DNA of 64,000 bases from Tritrichomonas foetus (GCA_001839685.1 MLAK01000637.1:18996-82995), one strand, 5' to 3'; positions 7,301 through 17,188 are shown, numbered from the stretch's first letter. Program-made: numbers and translations. The notes: generated from the letters alone by a model not told the origin.

Positions 7301-10156
7301 TTACACAACATTATCCATGTGATTTGCATGTTTCTTCTGAAATATTCCAATCTCATGAACACCAAATTTTTCGTTGATTTGTTTTTCTTGCTTAATATAT
7401 ATATGCTTATACTTCTTCATATCATTTATCGCATTAGTGAGTTGAATTGTCACAGTTTTCAATACTCCTTCAAGCTTGTCAATTAATGCAGTATCAACTG
7501 CACGGGATGGCATGTTTGAATTAATCAGATTTATTTTAGATTTCCTGTCAAAGCATTCTTGCCACTTTTTGTCAAGACTCTTTCTAATTTGTTCTTTTTC
7601 TTGATTCAATCTTGCAAGTTCATTATTTATTTCATTTTTCAGCTGATAAACAGAAGCATCGAGTTCAGCACGTTGCATTGTCCAGACATTTCGTGTATCT
7701 TGAGGAAAGTTTGGTTTAAATTCTTTAATTTCTTGTTGTAATATCGATTTGATTTCATTAAAAGCTTTCTTTTTATCATTTAATATGATAGCATATGAAT
7801 TTTTCAAATCTTTTTCGTTTTGAATGGAGTTTTGGTGAATGTTAGAAAGATTTTCATTCAATTTTTTATTTTCTTCTTTAAATTCACTATTTTGTTTATT
7901 AATTAAAGCTTTAATTTCATTTATTTGAGAATTATTTTCATTTATTTGATTGCTAATGGTATTTTTAAGATTATGAATTAAATCTTTCTTCACAATTTCA
8001 GCGTTTTCAATCGAATTTTTCAAATCATGAGATAGTTGTAAAATAATTTCATTTAATTTGGTTTCAGAAGTTTTTTCATCGAAATTATTATCTCTATAAA
8101 ATTCGTCTAATATATTTTTGAACTTTGTTTCATTTTGTAAATTATTTAATATATTGGTTAGTTCGATAATTTTTTCTTGTTTTTCATTTTTAACATTTTC
8201 GATTTTAATCATCATTGCTTTCTTTGCTTGTTCCCTTGCTCTTGGATTTACAGCATTGATATTTGTTTTCTGTTTAAATCGCTCTTTTTCTTTCTCGATT
8301 TTTTCGGTCCATTCAAAATTGATACACTTTGTGCGACTTTGAATGATAGTTTCATGATCAATTTTTTCTGCTTTAAGGTCAGAAATCACGCGAAGCATGT
8401 TTTTAAAGATCTCTGATTCAGGGACTACAACAACATTTTCCCTTAATTGATCTTGAAGATTATTATAAAGAATTTGATAATCATTTTCTAATTTTTGGTA
8501 TTCAGATTTTGAGTAACCACAGCTTTGAATTAATTCTAACGTTTGTTCATATTCCATATTTTTTTCTTTTTTGAGCGATTCCTCTTTTTCTTGATTTTTA
8601 GCTTTTATTTCTTCTATTTTCTTTTCATTTATAGCTTGATCTTTTTGAAGCATTGTTGAAATTTGATTTTTCAGTTTTTCTATTTTCTCAATAGTTTCAT
8701 CTTTGATTGAATTTATATCATTTTGCAATTTTTGTTCAAAATCAGAAAGAGTCTGCAGATTCAAAGAAATGAGTGAATCTTTTTCTTTTTTTAAATTTTC
8801 AAATTTCGATTGATACTCAAGCAAAACTTTATTACCGTTATTTTCATTTTCACTTAACAATTCTTTTAATTTTTTAATTTCAGCTTCATATTCTTTTTTC
8901 ATTTTATCTTTTTGCATCATAAATGCTTTTGAATTTGTTTCAATAACTCGTTTATTCTGCATTTTATTTGTAGTTTTGTCACTATTCAATTTAGATATCT
9001 CACTTTTTGATGTTTGAATGAATTCTTCGATTTCTTTTTTCATATTTTCATTGATTTGTAATAATTTTTGTTCATCCTTTTGGATTTTCTTTCGAAGAAG
9101 ATCTAAACTAGATTTTAATGATCTTCGAAGATAATCAAGTGTAGAATTATCGTTTTGATTATCATGGTCGAGAATTGCTTTCCTATCATTCAGTTCATTT
9201 CTAAACCTCTGTGAAAGTTCATCCATTTCTTTTTGTTTAATTGATAATTCATTGTCAAATGGATTCACATTATTTTTCAAATTTTCCAGAGCTTTTTCCA
9301 TTTCTTTGTGTTCATTTTCAATCTTTTTATTGAATTCAATTTTTTCATTTTGATAAGAAATTTGATTATTTGAATATATTTCAATTTCATTCAGAATTTT
9401 AGATTTTATGATTGCTAATTTTTTCTTATTCTCTTCAATTATTTCATTTGCCATTTTCAAGAAGCTTTCTTTATCGAATTTTTGATAATGAATTTGGATT
9501 CTATTTTCAAAAGTGTCACCTTCATTTCGGATTCTTTCTAAATTCTTTTCATGCTCCAAATTGAGTTCATCCATTTTTCTGTCAAATTCATTTTGAAATG
9601 TTTTCATTTTAATTTCGAAATCCTCCAAAAATGAATTGATTTCATTTTCACCTTTTTTATTTTCTTCATCAACTTTTTCATTTAAGTAATTTGAGTATTC
9701 ATCCATTATTTGTCGCAATTTGATATTTTCGTTATTTATATTATTTTCTAAATCTTTGATTTGTTCGATTAAATTCTGACATTCGTTTTCGATTCCAGCT
9801 GCCAAAGAATTTGTGTCTTTTTGAATTTCTTCACAATTTTCAGACGATGAATTTTTTAAGTTTTGATATTTTCTTTGATAAAGTCGATCTGTTCTTTCAA
9901 TTATAAACTTATAATCTTCAACCGATGATGTCTGTAGTTTTGTTACCTGTCGATGGTAGATGTCGATTGCATGGTCAATTCTCTGATTAAACCAATTTCG
10001 TATAAATTCTCGCTGTAAAGATACCTCGTTTGATGTTGACGATAGATCATATATTAGCCTGTGCAGCTGTACTTGCTTTTTGTTAAAGTTCTTCCGTAAA
10101 ATTTCACGATTTTGTTGAGAAATTTTGCGAGGAAGAACTTTCTTCTTTCCAGGCAT
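7301..10156 (-). CDS. Giant coiled-coil protein (951 aa)
   Basis: Nearly the whole protein (about 15-900) is charged helix in heptad rhythm, very rich in Glu, Lys, Asn, Ile and Leu, with few helix breakers. A Pro-containing gap near 855 (EFKPNFPQDTRNVWTMQRAE) splits off a C-terminal coiled region. The basic N-terminus (MPGKKKVLPRKISQQNREIL) could bind nucleic acid or acidic cytoskeletal surfaces. There is no signal peptide, membrane segment, motor or ATPase motif. Such proteins in trichomonads are usually annotated only as coiled-coil; cytoskeletal or basal-body roles are plausible but unproven. A forward-oriented TTTGACC lies 43-49 bases before the start. It is divergent from NMNAT. Confidence 0.8.
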   Translation of the reverse strand: MPGKKKVLPRKISQQNREILRKNFNKKQVQLHRLIYDLSSTSNEVSLQREFIRNWFNQRIDHAIDIYHRQVTKLQTSSVEDYKFIIERTDRLYQRKYQNLKNSSSENCEEIQKDTNSLAAGIENECQNLIEQIKDLENNINNENIKLRQIMDEYSNYLNEKVDEENKKGENEINSFLEDFEIKMKTFQNEFDRKMDELNLEHEKNLERIRNEGDTFENRIQIHYQKFDKESFLKMANEIIEENKKKLAIIKSKILNEIEIYSNNQISYQNEKIEFNKKIENEHKEMEKALENLKNNVNPFDNELSIKQKEMDELSQRFRNELNDRKAILDHDNQNDNSTLDYLRRSLKSSLDLLRKKIQKDEQKLLQINENMKKEIEEFIQTSKSEISKLNSDKTTNKMQNKRVIETNSKAFMMQKDKMKKEYEAEIKKLKELLSENENNGNKVLLEYQSKFENLKKEKDSLISLNLQTLSDFEQKLQNDINSIKDETIEKIEKLKNQISTMLQKDQAINEKKIEEIKAKNQEKEESLKKEKNMEYEQTLELIQSCGYSKSEYQKLENDYQILYNNLQDQLRENVVVVPESEIFKNMLRVISDLKAEKIDHETIIQSRTKCINFEWTEKIEKEKERFKQKTNINAVNPRAREQAKKAMMIKIENVKNEKQEKIIELTNILNNLQNETKFKNILDEFYRDNNFDEKTSETKLNEIILQLSHDLKNSIENAEIVKKDLIHNLKNTISNQINENNSQINEIKALINKQNSEFKEENKKLNENLSNIHQNSIQNEKDLKNSYAIILNDKKKAFNEIKSILQQEIKEFKPNFPQDTRNVWTMQRAELDASVYQLKNEINNELARLNQEKEQIRKSLDKKWQECFDRKSKINLINSNMPSRAVDTALIDKLEGVLKTVTIQLTNAINDMKKYKHIYIKQEKQINEKFGVHEIGIFQKKHANHMDNVV

Positions 10157-10198
10157 TCAATATTATAATATACGTTTATTATTTTTCACCATATATTA

Positions 10199-10205
10199 GG
10201 TCAAA
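10199..10205 (-). promoter_or_regulatory. TTGACC motif upstream of the 951-aa gene
   Basis: TTTGACC reads towards the coiled-coil gene, 43 bases before its ATG; a second copy is at 10244-10250. The same word stands before several other genes here. Function is inferred from position only. Confidence 0.3.
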
Positions 10206-10440
10206 TATATTTATCGTATTATACAAAATTTCTAACATTACTTGGTCAAATTTCGAATTTCACAAAAAATAACTAAAAACCTTAACAGATAAATATTTAA
10301 AATATCGGTAATATGTCAAATAAATAGGTTTTATTTTGATTATTTAATATTACAATATTGTATCAATTAGATATGATTTAGTTATAATTCATTAATTTGC
10401 AATTACATGAAGATATAAAATAGATAAGTGTCTCGACAAT

Positions 10441-10448
10441 TTGACCTT
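10441..10448 (+). promoter_or_regulatory. TTGACCTT motif upstream of NMNAT
   Basis: TTGACCTT begins 37 bases before the NMNAT ATG, in the direction of the gene. The same eight bases are found before the P2 and NOG1 genes. Confidence 0.3.
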
Positions 10449-10477
10449 GTAATCCACGAATTTGACATGTCAAAAAT

Positions 10478-11113
10478 ATGTCAACTAAGAATTGTGTTTT
10501 AGTCCTTTCTGGCAGTTTTAATCCACCAACAAATGCCCATCTTTCACTGATTTCAATGGCACGAAATGCAGTGGAAGAGCATGGCTATAAAGTTGTGGCT
10601 GCACGAATGGTTCCAACACATGGCACATATGACAAGCCTGGCCTCGCTTCTCCAGTTGAGCGGACAGAAATGTGTAGAAGAGCTTGTTCTGGTAGCAGCT
10701 GGATTACTGTTGACACTTTTGAAGTCGATCAACCAAATTGGACAGATTGTTTGACTTCACTTAAGCATCAACAAAGTGGTTTTCCGGATTGTAGAATATT
10801 CTATATTTGTGGAAGTGATTTGGTCATGAGATGGAACGAACCTGTTTGGCCGGATGAAGAAGTCATTGAAATATTAACAGATTTTGGTGTCTGCATGTTT
10901 TCACGAAATGTTCCAATTGAAACAATTGCTGAACAAGTTCCAGTTTTGAAAGGACGTCTTCAAAATGTGATTATGGCAGGTGATAATCCAATGCTTGGTT
11001 TATCGTCGACATTTGTGAGAAATTACATTCAAAAAGGTTTGAAAATTGCTGGATTTGTGCCACAAGCTGTTGAAGATTACATTGAAGAAAAGAAAATCTA
11101 TCAACCAAAATGA
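10478..11113 (+). CDS. NMNAT: Nicotinamide/nicotinate mononucleotide adenylyltransferase
   Basis: Joins NMN or nicotinate mononucleotide to AMP from ATP, the step that makes NAD or its acid precursor (EC 2.7.7.1/18). The 211-residue protein is one nucleotidyltransferase Rossmann domain. The N-terminal motif GSFNPPTNAHL (12-22) carries the catalytic His21 of the (H/T)xxH signature, and the ATP-binding SSTFVR signature stands at 176-181. Between them are the GSDLVMRW segment typical of eukaryotic NMNAT and a C-terminal VEDYIEEKKIY helix. Length and motifs match the eukaryotic NMNAT1/3 type. There is no clear targeting signal, so it is probably cytosolic or nuclear. Divergent from a giant coiled-coil gene, and convergent with another. 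Confidence 0.9.
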   Translation: MSTKNCVLVLSGSFNPPTNAHLSLISMARNAVEEHGYKVVAARMVPTHGTYDKPGLASPVERTEMCRRACSGSSWITVDTFEVDQPNWTDCLTSLKHQQSGFPDCRIFYICGSDLVMRWNEPVWPDEEVIEILTDFGVCMFSRNVPIETIAEQVPVLKGRLQNVIMAGDNPMLGLSSTFVRNYIQKGLKIAGFVPQAVEDYIEEKKIYQPK

Positions 11114-11275
11114 AAATTAAATTTATAAAAGTCTAAAAGCGCCACTTTTTTTCTTTTTTCTTTTGTTAAAAAATCATATTTAATGAATATAATTAATTAT
11201 TTCCGAATCTATTATATCAGATAAAAAAAAGATAATATATTCTGACTATATCAATTTTTAACATATAATATAAAA

Positions 11276-14200
11276 TCACACAAGGGCTTTCCTTCTAAGA
11301 GGAATTCGATTTTTTTGGAACTGCTTGCTTGTCTTCGAAAGACAAATTGCAGCCAATATATAAAGTGAAACACTCTTCATACTTGCATTTTGTCTCTTTT
11401 GTTTCTTAAAGCAAGTCGAATCGTGTTCAAATAGAAGTTGTTTTTGAGTTCTCAACGATTGAATAGACTTAAGAAGATGGCTTTTAGCTTTGGTAGCAAA
11501 GAATGTATCTTTTATTAAAGTTTTCATTTCTTGAGTGGATGTATTTTGAATATTTGCTTTTAATGCAATTTCATTAATCCAATCCTCCCATTCATCTATT
11601 TCTTTTTTCGCGTTAATTCTTTGGGAAGGTGTTGGTTGGCCATTTTTTGTAGAAGAACTGGCTGTCTTAGTATTGTTATTAAGTGTGTTAAGCTTTTCAA
11701 TGATTATTGTCAAAGTAGATAAAATTGTTGTTTGATTCCATTCTGGCTCACTTTTATATTTAGAAATAATTTTTCCAAGCTGTTCAAGAAATAGGTCATC
11801 TGTAACAGAAATTGAATTTGTGTTTTGCATTATTGCATCTTCAACAGCTGCTTGGGCAGCAGCGAGTTTGATTTCGAGATTTTCAATTTGTATTTTGTAG
11901 TTTTCTTCTTTTACAGAAAAATCATTCTCTAAATATGTATTTCTTTGTGCAGTTTGATGAATTACATCTTTAATATCTTCTAATTGATTAGTGAAGGTAT
12001 GTTCAAACGTTTTTGATGATACGTAAATTGAATCTTTAAGTTCTCTGATTTTATTTATTTTCTTTTGAAGTTTTTCTTCTAAAATAGTTTCTCTTTCATG
12101 ACACATTTGTTCAATTTTCTTGATTTCATTTTTCGTTTTTCTTCGTTCAGCTTTAATCACATTTTTAATTTGTGATACAAATGTCTCTTTTTGACTTTCA
12201 AGTGCAGCTTCATTTTCTTTTCGAGCTTGTTCAATTTGTTTGAATCGTTCATCGGATAATTGTTTATATTCTTCAACATTTTTTTCGGCGTAATTCAAAT
12301 TTTTAATTGTTCTTTCAAGTTGGAAATTGAGCGATGAAATTTGCATGTCTTTTTCACTTATTATAGAATTTAGTTCAATTTGTTCAGATTTCATGTCGTG
12401 AAGACTTTCTCTCAATTCTTCATTATTTGAATTGGAATAAGGAAATTGAATTGAAGTAAATTCTTCTTGGGATTCTCGAATTCTACTTTTCATGAGATCA
12501 TTTAGCTCATCAATAAAAGATAGAATTGAATCCGGTAGTTCTGAATATTTTCCTCTGAATTTGATAGCTGGCCGAAGTTTCTCATCGACTAAAGAAATCA
12601 TAGTGAAAATTTCATTTAAAAATTCTGAAACAGTTTCATAAAATGAAAATGAATTACAACGGAAGAATTTTGAAGATTGAATTGATTTAAAGATCAATTC
12701 AAATATATTTTTACTATCTGTTAAAAATTTTTGCAAAGATTCAATCATATTTTGTCTTTGGTATTCTTTTGGCAATAAAGAGTTTAACTCAAAAATTTGA
12801 TCAGCAGTTTTTTCATTTTTCTTAATTAAATAATTATTTGCTGAGCATAGAGCAACCAAAACAGCATACTCCTGAGATTTATCTTCATTATCATTGCTTT
12901 CATTATTAGTGAATTCATTTATTAGACTGTTAACATCTTCTTTTGATTTAAAAATTTTGGTAAAGAATGAGTTTTCTTCGTCATTTTCAAGAATTGAAAC
13001 TCTTAATGATTCAATATTGCCAATAATTTCGTCTCTTAAAAATATATCTTTAATAAGTGGTTCTGATTGGCTCAGAAGTGGAATTACATCATCTTCATCT
13101 GTCAGTATTCGAATAATATAAGATGAAAGCGTATCAATTGTTGAACTAAGTTTCTTAATTCGATTTTCATAAATTTCGTTGTGAATTTCTTTTTGATTTT
13201 CATTGAAATTATGATCATTTTCTTTTTCATTAGTCTCTTTTGAATATTCACTTTCTTTATTTTCTTTTGAAGTCAGAAATTCTAATTTATTATTGACTTC
13301 TGTAATTTGATTTTGTAAATTGGAAATTTCATCTTTTAATGAATTATTTTCTTTTGACAATTGAGAAATTTGGTTATTAAGAACAAACTTGTCTTCTTCG
13401 GCCATAGAAAGACGATCCTCAAACTCATCAATGACTTGGAGACATTTCATTGACGTAAATGTATCATTCTTTCGAAATTCATTCATTTTAAAAAGTTCTT
13501 TTTCTAATTTTCTTGTATTTTCAGTTAAAATATCGATTGTTTTTATGTAATTTTTAATTTCTTCATCTTTTTGGTTATCAATTTCATTTTCAGTTGTTTG
13601 TTTTTTCATATTTATTTGTAATTGCTCAATTTGAAGTGTATAAGCACGAATTTGTGATTTAAATTCATCTATTTTAACTTTTCGCTTTGTTAGTTTATCT
13701 TTTAATTGCGATATTTGATTAACTAGCTCTTTGTTGTCTTCTGTCATTTGTGCGATTATGTTTTCTTGATTCTCAATTTTGGTTTGGAAGATGTGCCTTT
13801 GTAAATCTTTGTCTAAGAGCTTGTCATTTAGATTTTCATAATCAACACAATTTTTTGTATTCAATTGAGAAAATTCCGCTTTAAGTTCTCGAATTCTCAA
13901 TTTCAAATGATCATTTTCATAAATCAGCCGATTATTATCTGTTTGATATGAAGCCAATTCCTCACGATATGAAGCTTCTTTTGATAGTAGACCTTTATTT
14001 TGTTCCTGCAGGTAAAAAAGCTCAGAATTAAATGTGTCTTTCGATGGTGATTTGATCAGAAATTGATCACTTCTGTTTAGCGATATATTCTTGATATTCT
14101 GAAGCGAAATTTGAGAACGAAGAGAAACGTTTGTGATTTTTTGATATTCGTTTAAAATTGCCCGAAAAGAAAAATCGATTTTTTCAAAATTTGCTTCCGT

Positions 14201-14401
14201 AAACTTCAATCCTATCAACGATCTAATGAATGTAAGCGCGAGATCTCCAAGTTTTGTAAGGTATGGATATTCACCCACTAATTCTGATAAATCAGGAACG
14301 TTGAAGTCGATATTATCTTTGAAAAACTGATCTAGATTTTGCTCAGCTTGCTCTTTTGTTCGGAGAAATATGTCTCCCATCGATAATGAGGAGACATTCA
14401 T
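11276..14401 (-). CDS. Giant coiled-coil protein (1041 aa)
   Basis: The ATG at 14401 is used; a TTG lies six codons further upstream in frame but is not a likely eukaryotic start. After a short globular N-terminus (about 1-100, with SELVGEYPYLTKLGDLALTF), residues 125-430 and 650-890 are long charged coiled coils. A less regular helical part lies between, around residue 530 (EYAVLVALCSANNYLIKKNE). The last 130 residues are basic and contain WEDWINEIALKANI, which may be a small folded module. There is no membrane segment or enzyme motif. Golgin, kinetochore or basal-body roles are all possible; none is supported directly. It is divergent from the beta-barrel candidate, 197 bases away. Confidence 0.8.
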   Translation of the reverse strand: MNVSSLSMGDIFLRTKEQAEQNLDQFFKDNIDFNVPDLSELVGEYPYLTKLGDLALTFIRSLIGLKFTEANFEKIDFSFRAILNEYQKITNVSLRSQISLQNIKNISLNRSDQFLIKSPSKDTFNSELFYLQEQNKGLLSKEASYREELASYQTDNNRLIYENDHLKLRIRELKAEFSQLNTKNCVDYENLNDKLLDKDLQRHIFQTKIENQENIIAQMTEDNKELVNQISQLKDKLTKRKVKIDEFKSQIRAYTLQIEQLQINMKKQTTENEIDNQKDEEIKNYIKTIDILTENTRKLEKELFKMNEFRKNDTFTSMKCLQVIDEFEDRLSMAEEDKFVLNNQISQLSKENNSLKDEISNLQNQITEVNNKLEFLTSKENKESEYSKETNEKENDHNFNENQKEIHNEIYENRIKKLSSTIDTLSSYIIRILTDEDDVIPLLSQSEPLIKDIFLRDEIIGNIESLRVSILENDEENSFFTKIFKSKEDVNSLINEFTNNESNDNEDKSQEYAVLVALCSANNYLIKKNEKTADQIFELNSLLPKEYQRQNMIESLQKFLTDSKNIFELIFKSIQSSKFFRCNSFSFYETVSEFLNEIFTMISLVDEKLRPAIKFRGKYSELPDSILSFIDELNDLMKSRIRESQEEFTSIQFPYSNSNNEELRESLHDMKSEQIELNSIISEKDMQISSLNFQLERTIKNLNYAEKNVEEYKQLSDERFKQIEQARKENEAALESQKETFVSQIKNVIKAERRKTKNEIKKIEQMCHERETILEEKLQKKINKIRELKDSIYVSSKTFEHTFTNQLEDIKDVIHQTAQRNTYLENDFSVKEENYKIQIENLEIKLAAAQAAVEDAIMQNTNSISVTDDLFLEQLGKIISKYKSEPEWNQTTILSTLTIIIEKLNTLNNNTKTASSSTKNGQPTPSQRINAKKEIDEWEDWINEIALKANIQNTSTQEMKTLIKDTFFATKAKSHLLKSIQSLRTQKQLLFEHDSTCFKKQKRQNASMKSVSLYILAAICLSKTSKQFQKNRIPLRRKALV

Positions 14402-14586
14402 TTGCGCAACTGGCTTCAAAACTTTTTCTAAACGAAAATCTGTTAATCACTCACAAAAAAAAGTTTTGCTTTAAATTTTCTCACAAATTTCTTTCACAAT
14501 TTTTGAAAAATTTTTAAACGTAAGAAATGGATGAGAAATTTTGTAACTTTTGTTGTAAGATATGAGGCAAGTATTTCACCTTTAAT

Positions 14587-14592
14587 TTGACC
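14587..14592 (+). promoter_or_regulatory. TTGACC motif before the beta-barrel gene
   Basis: TTGACC lies 12 bases before the ATG of the gene at 14599, in the direction of the gene, and closer than the other copies. It may be part of the transcription start region or coincidental. Confidence 0.2.
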
Positions 14593-14598
14593 AAAAAA

Positions 14599-15582
14599 AT
14601 GTTTGAAAATCAATTCGCGAATATTGCCTATCCATTAATAGATTTACCATGCGACAATTCTTTATCAATAACACATTCCTCAGACCATGCCGAAATCGAT
14701 CTTTCAATGGAGCATTTTTTCCAGAACCCAGAATTTTCACTGCTTTTATCTGAGAAAGTTGGAGATATTGGTTTGAGCTATTGCTCTGATTCTTCAAAAT
14801 TAGCAATTTCGCCGGCCATTCCCTTCATTTATCCAAGATTCACGATCGAGAATAGAATTGGGAATAAAAACGAGAAACCAGAAGCCAAATATATAAATGA
14901 CAGCAAAGACAATATTCCTTGTACAGTTTATAATTTAAGATTGCCTCTAGCCTTTAAAAATATCAAAATCAGGTTCGATGCCAATATCGTTGATACTTTT
15001 TCTGATCGAATTCCAAGTTTTGCTTCACAACTCAAATATAAAACTGATTCTTTTTCAATCAGGACAGACTGTAAAATTTATCCAAATTTTGAAGAAAAAA
15101 TTCTTTTTGAATTTGGAAAATCGGCATTTTTATTAAAATATGGAGAAAATTTATCAAAACTAAAATTTAGTTTTACTCTCGGAAAATATTATTTATTTGG
15201 TGTCTACAAACGTGATGAAATTTTATCCGCAAGTCCACAATGTGGAATTGTGCATGAATCAAAAAATCACGTTTCTGGACTCAAATTCGACATTCGAAAA
15301 TCTGTGATAAAAGTTAAAGAATATAGGAACATTACATCAAATATAAAATTAGCAGGTATGCTGAGATATCAAATTCCAAATGCTTTACAATACAGTTTTG
15401 GTATCAAGCATTCTGCATCATTCGGAAAGATATATTTGGCTCATGGATCTGAAAAAAGAAGCATCACTGCTGGAGTGAAGGCGCCTCTCACTAAATCCAT
15501 CACAATGGGTGTTTTTGGACGTGCTTGTTTCCATGAAAAACTTGAAAAATCGCTAAATATTGATTTAAACTTCGATCATTAA
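14599..15582 (+). CDS. Candidate mitochondrial-type beta-barrel membrane protein
   Basis: A 327-residue protein (ATG at 14599; a TTG four codons upstream is not used). There is no helical membrane segment and no N-terminal signal. From about residue 100 to the end it is a series of 8-12-residue amphipathic strands separated by short polar turns: IKIRFDANIVDTF, FASQLKYKTDSFSIRTDCKI, LKFSFTLGKYYLFGVY, HVSGLKFDIRKSVIKVKEY. The last strand, LEKSLNIDLNFDH, has alternating hydrophobics like the beta-signal recognised by the SAM machinery. Size and strand content fit the VDAC/Tom40-type barrels of 19 strands. In trichomonads such proteins sit in the hydrogenosome outer membrane and are extremely divergent. 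The assignment rests on pattern, not on a sequence match. Confidence 0.5.
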   Translation: MFENQFANIAYPLIDLPCDNSLSITHSSDHAEIDLSMEHFFQNPEFSLLLSEKVGDIGLSYCSDSSKLAISPAIPFIYPRFTIENRIGNKNEKPEAKYINDSKDNIPCTVYNLRLPLAFKNIKIRFDANIVDTFSDRIPSFASQLKYKTDSFSIRTDCKIYPNFEEKILFEFGKSAFLLKYGENLSKLKFSFTLGKYYLFGVYKRDEILSASPQCGIVHESKNHVSGLKFDIRKSVIKVKEYRNITSNIKLAGMLRYQIPNALQYSFGIKHSASFGKIYLAHGSEKRSITAGVKAPLTKSITMGVFGRACFHEKLEKSLNIDLNFDH

Positions 15583-16298
15583 ATGAAATAAAACTATCAT
15601 TTCTTCAACCATAAAATATGCTTTTATACCGTCCCTTTATTATTTCATTTCTATAATAACATTTATGAATCATTTAGTCTGTGTTAAAGATTCATATCAA
15701 TTAAATAATAATGAATCCTGTTGTGATTAATGTAAAGAAAGTTCAAATAATGTAGGAGAATATATTTGTTTATCATGTGATATAGGATGTCTCAATTCAT
15801 TAGGGAAATGTGATCAATGTGATAAAGGTAAAAGCATTATAAACAAATTTTTTTTTTTTCACAAAAGTTTCTAGAATAAATGGTACAAAAAAAATTATTT
15901 GATTTCCCAAATTCAAACATGGAAGATTTTTAAACAAAGATGTATTATGTAATAATTTCTATTTATAAGAGATGGGTACATGAATGAGGCATTATATACA
16001 AGTGTGATATTGATATTCTCATGGAACAGTTTTATAGGTAGTTATTAGATAAGCGATATCTATACAAGATTGTGCATGAAATAGTCATTCAAATTAGCAT
16101 ATTCATATGTATTAATCTCAAGACAACGTATCAATGGTTCACATTTGATACGTTTTGATCGTTTTTGATCGGTTATTTTACAAATATTGCCATTGAAAAA
16201 TTATAATATTTAATTTTGAATACTTTATGTAATTTTAAATACTTGATAAATCAATTTTTTGTGAAATTTGAAAAAACCGCCAAAAATTTCATCATCAA
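15583..16298. other. Spacer with a decayed cysteine-rich gene fragment
   Basis: 716 bases between the beta-barrel gene and the Myb gene. Bases 15665-15874 encode the Cys-rich remnant listed separately. Protein-like pieces (KHGRFLNKDVLCNNFYL near 15910-15965, YMNEALYTSVILIFSWNSF near 15978-16040) may belong to the same relic. The rest is AT-rich with nothing seen. Confidence 0.4.
15665..15874 (+). pseudogene. Fragment of a cysteine-rich (CxxC) protein gene
   Basis: One frame from ATG 15665 to TAG 15872-15874 is interrupted only by a TAA at 15728-15730. Before the stop it reads MNHLVCVKDSYQ...NNNESCCD; after it, CKESSNNVGEYICLSCDIGC and then LNSLGKCDQCDKGKSIINKF. The spacing C-x2-C, C-x3-C and C-x2-C is that of furin-like or GCC-type extracellular Cys-rich repeats, found in large trichomonad surface-protein families. 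Only about one and a half repeats remain, without a signal peptide or membrane anchor, so this is a broken remnant. A T12 run just before the final stop may mark a further break. Confidence 0.5.
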
Positions 16299-16877
16299 AT
16301 GGAAGATACAATCAATGCTCCCGAACCAGAAAATAAGCCAAAGCGGAAACAAAAAGTTCCGTTCACACCCGAAGAAGATGCCCGTCTCCGCGAGCTTGTT
16401 GCTGAGAAAGGGGATCGAGCGTGGAACCTGATTCAATCCTTAATGCCAAATCGAACAGCCCGACAGTGCCGTGAAAGGTGGAATCTCTATCTCTCACCAG
16501 ACGTCAACAACGAGCCGTGGTCGCAAGATGAAGTGATGAGGCTTTATACGCTTTATGCCGCAATCGGTCCACAATGGACGCTTCTTGCCCACCAGTTTCC
16601 AAACAGAACAGCAAACAACATCAAGAACAGGTTAAAACAGTGTCTACGGAGGGCCCAGAGGATGTATCGAATTCCCGATAAAGGTGAAATTCCATCGCTT
16701 TTGCCAACCTTAGAACAACAAGTAAACATCAACAATAATGCTAATCAATCAATTAACGCACCCGCAAACAACAACGGCACGAATTTTTCACAACCAATCA
16801 ATATCGCAAATCTTCAAGCAGCTGCCCAGCCAATCATCCCACCGCCAGCAATTCAACCTGCCGAACAAAGTCAGTGA
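16299..16877 (+). CDS. R2R3 Myb-like transcription factor
   Basis: A 192-residue protein with two Myb/SANT repeats. R2 is at about 22-72 (FTPEEDARLRELVAEKGDRA, then WNLIQ and RTARQCRERWNLYL) and R3 at about 74-120 (PWSQDEVMRLYTLYAAIGPQ, then WTLLAHQF and RTANNIKNRLKQCL). The tryptophan ladder is partly kept: W74 opens R3 as usual, while R2 starts with Phe. The C-terminal 70 residues are Asn/Gln/Ala/Pro-rich and probably form a flexible activation or interaction tail. In Trichomonas vaginalis, small R2R3 Mybs of this size bind promoters of iron-regulated adhesin genes, and one binds a core-promoter element. The target of this one is unknown. Confidence 0.9.
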   Translation: MEDTINAPEPENKPKRKQKVPFTPEEDARLRELVAEKGDRAWNLIQSLMPNRTARQCRERWNLYLSPDVNNEPWSQDEVMRLYTLYAAIGPQWTLLAHQFPNRTANNIKNRLKQCLRRAQRMYRIPDKGEIPSLLPTLEQQVNINNNANQSINAPANNNGTNFSQPINIANLQAAAQPIIPPPAIQPAEQSQ

Positions 16878-17046
16878 AATGATTATTGTTTTTTCTTTTT
16901 TTTTTAACGAGATTTACATTTTGATTTCCAAAAAATTAGAAAAATGAAGGTTCGTTTTTTCCATCGGTGCAGTAATTGCTTATATTTGTTATTTGTAAAC
17001 CTAGATCATGATTTTTCAACTCTCGATCTCCTCTATTTTTTCTTCT

Positions 17047-17048
<2 letters not shown>

Positions 17049-17081
<33 letters not shown>

Positions 17082-17090
17082 TTTTTTTTT
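17049..17090. repeat. Poly-T tract (T24, AAA, T15)
   Basis: A run of 24 T, then AAA, then 15 T, in the 3' flank of the Myb gene. Simple sequence; tract length may be uncertain in the assembly. Confidence 0.9.
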
Positions 17091-17188
17091 GGCAATTTCA
17101 CTTTAATAATGACTAAGGCTTTTTAAAGCAATGTGATGATATTTTTTCCCTTTTCTTCGAACATCAGTATGAATTGGAATTATTTGGT

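Larger units (their letters stand above)
10157..10477. other. Divergent promoter spacer with TTGACC motifs
   Basis: 321 AT-rich bases between two outward-reading genes. It contains TTTGACC on the minus strand at 10199-10205 and 10244-10250 (facing the coiled-coil gene) and TTGACCTT on the plus strand at 10441-10448 (facing NMNAT). No coding sequence is seen. Confidence 0.5.
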
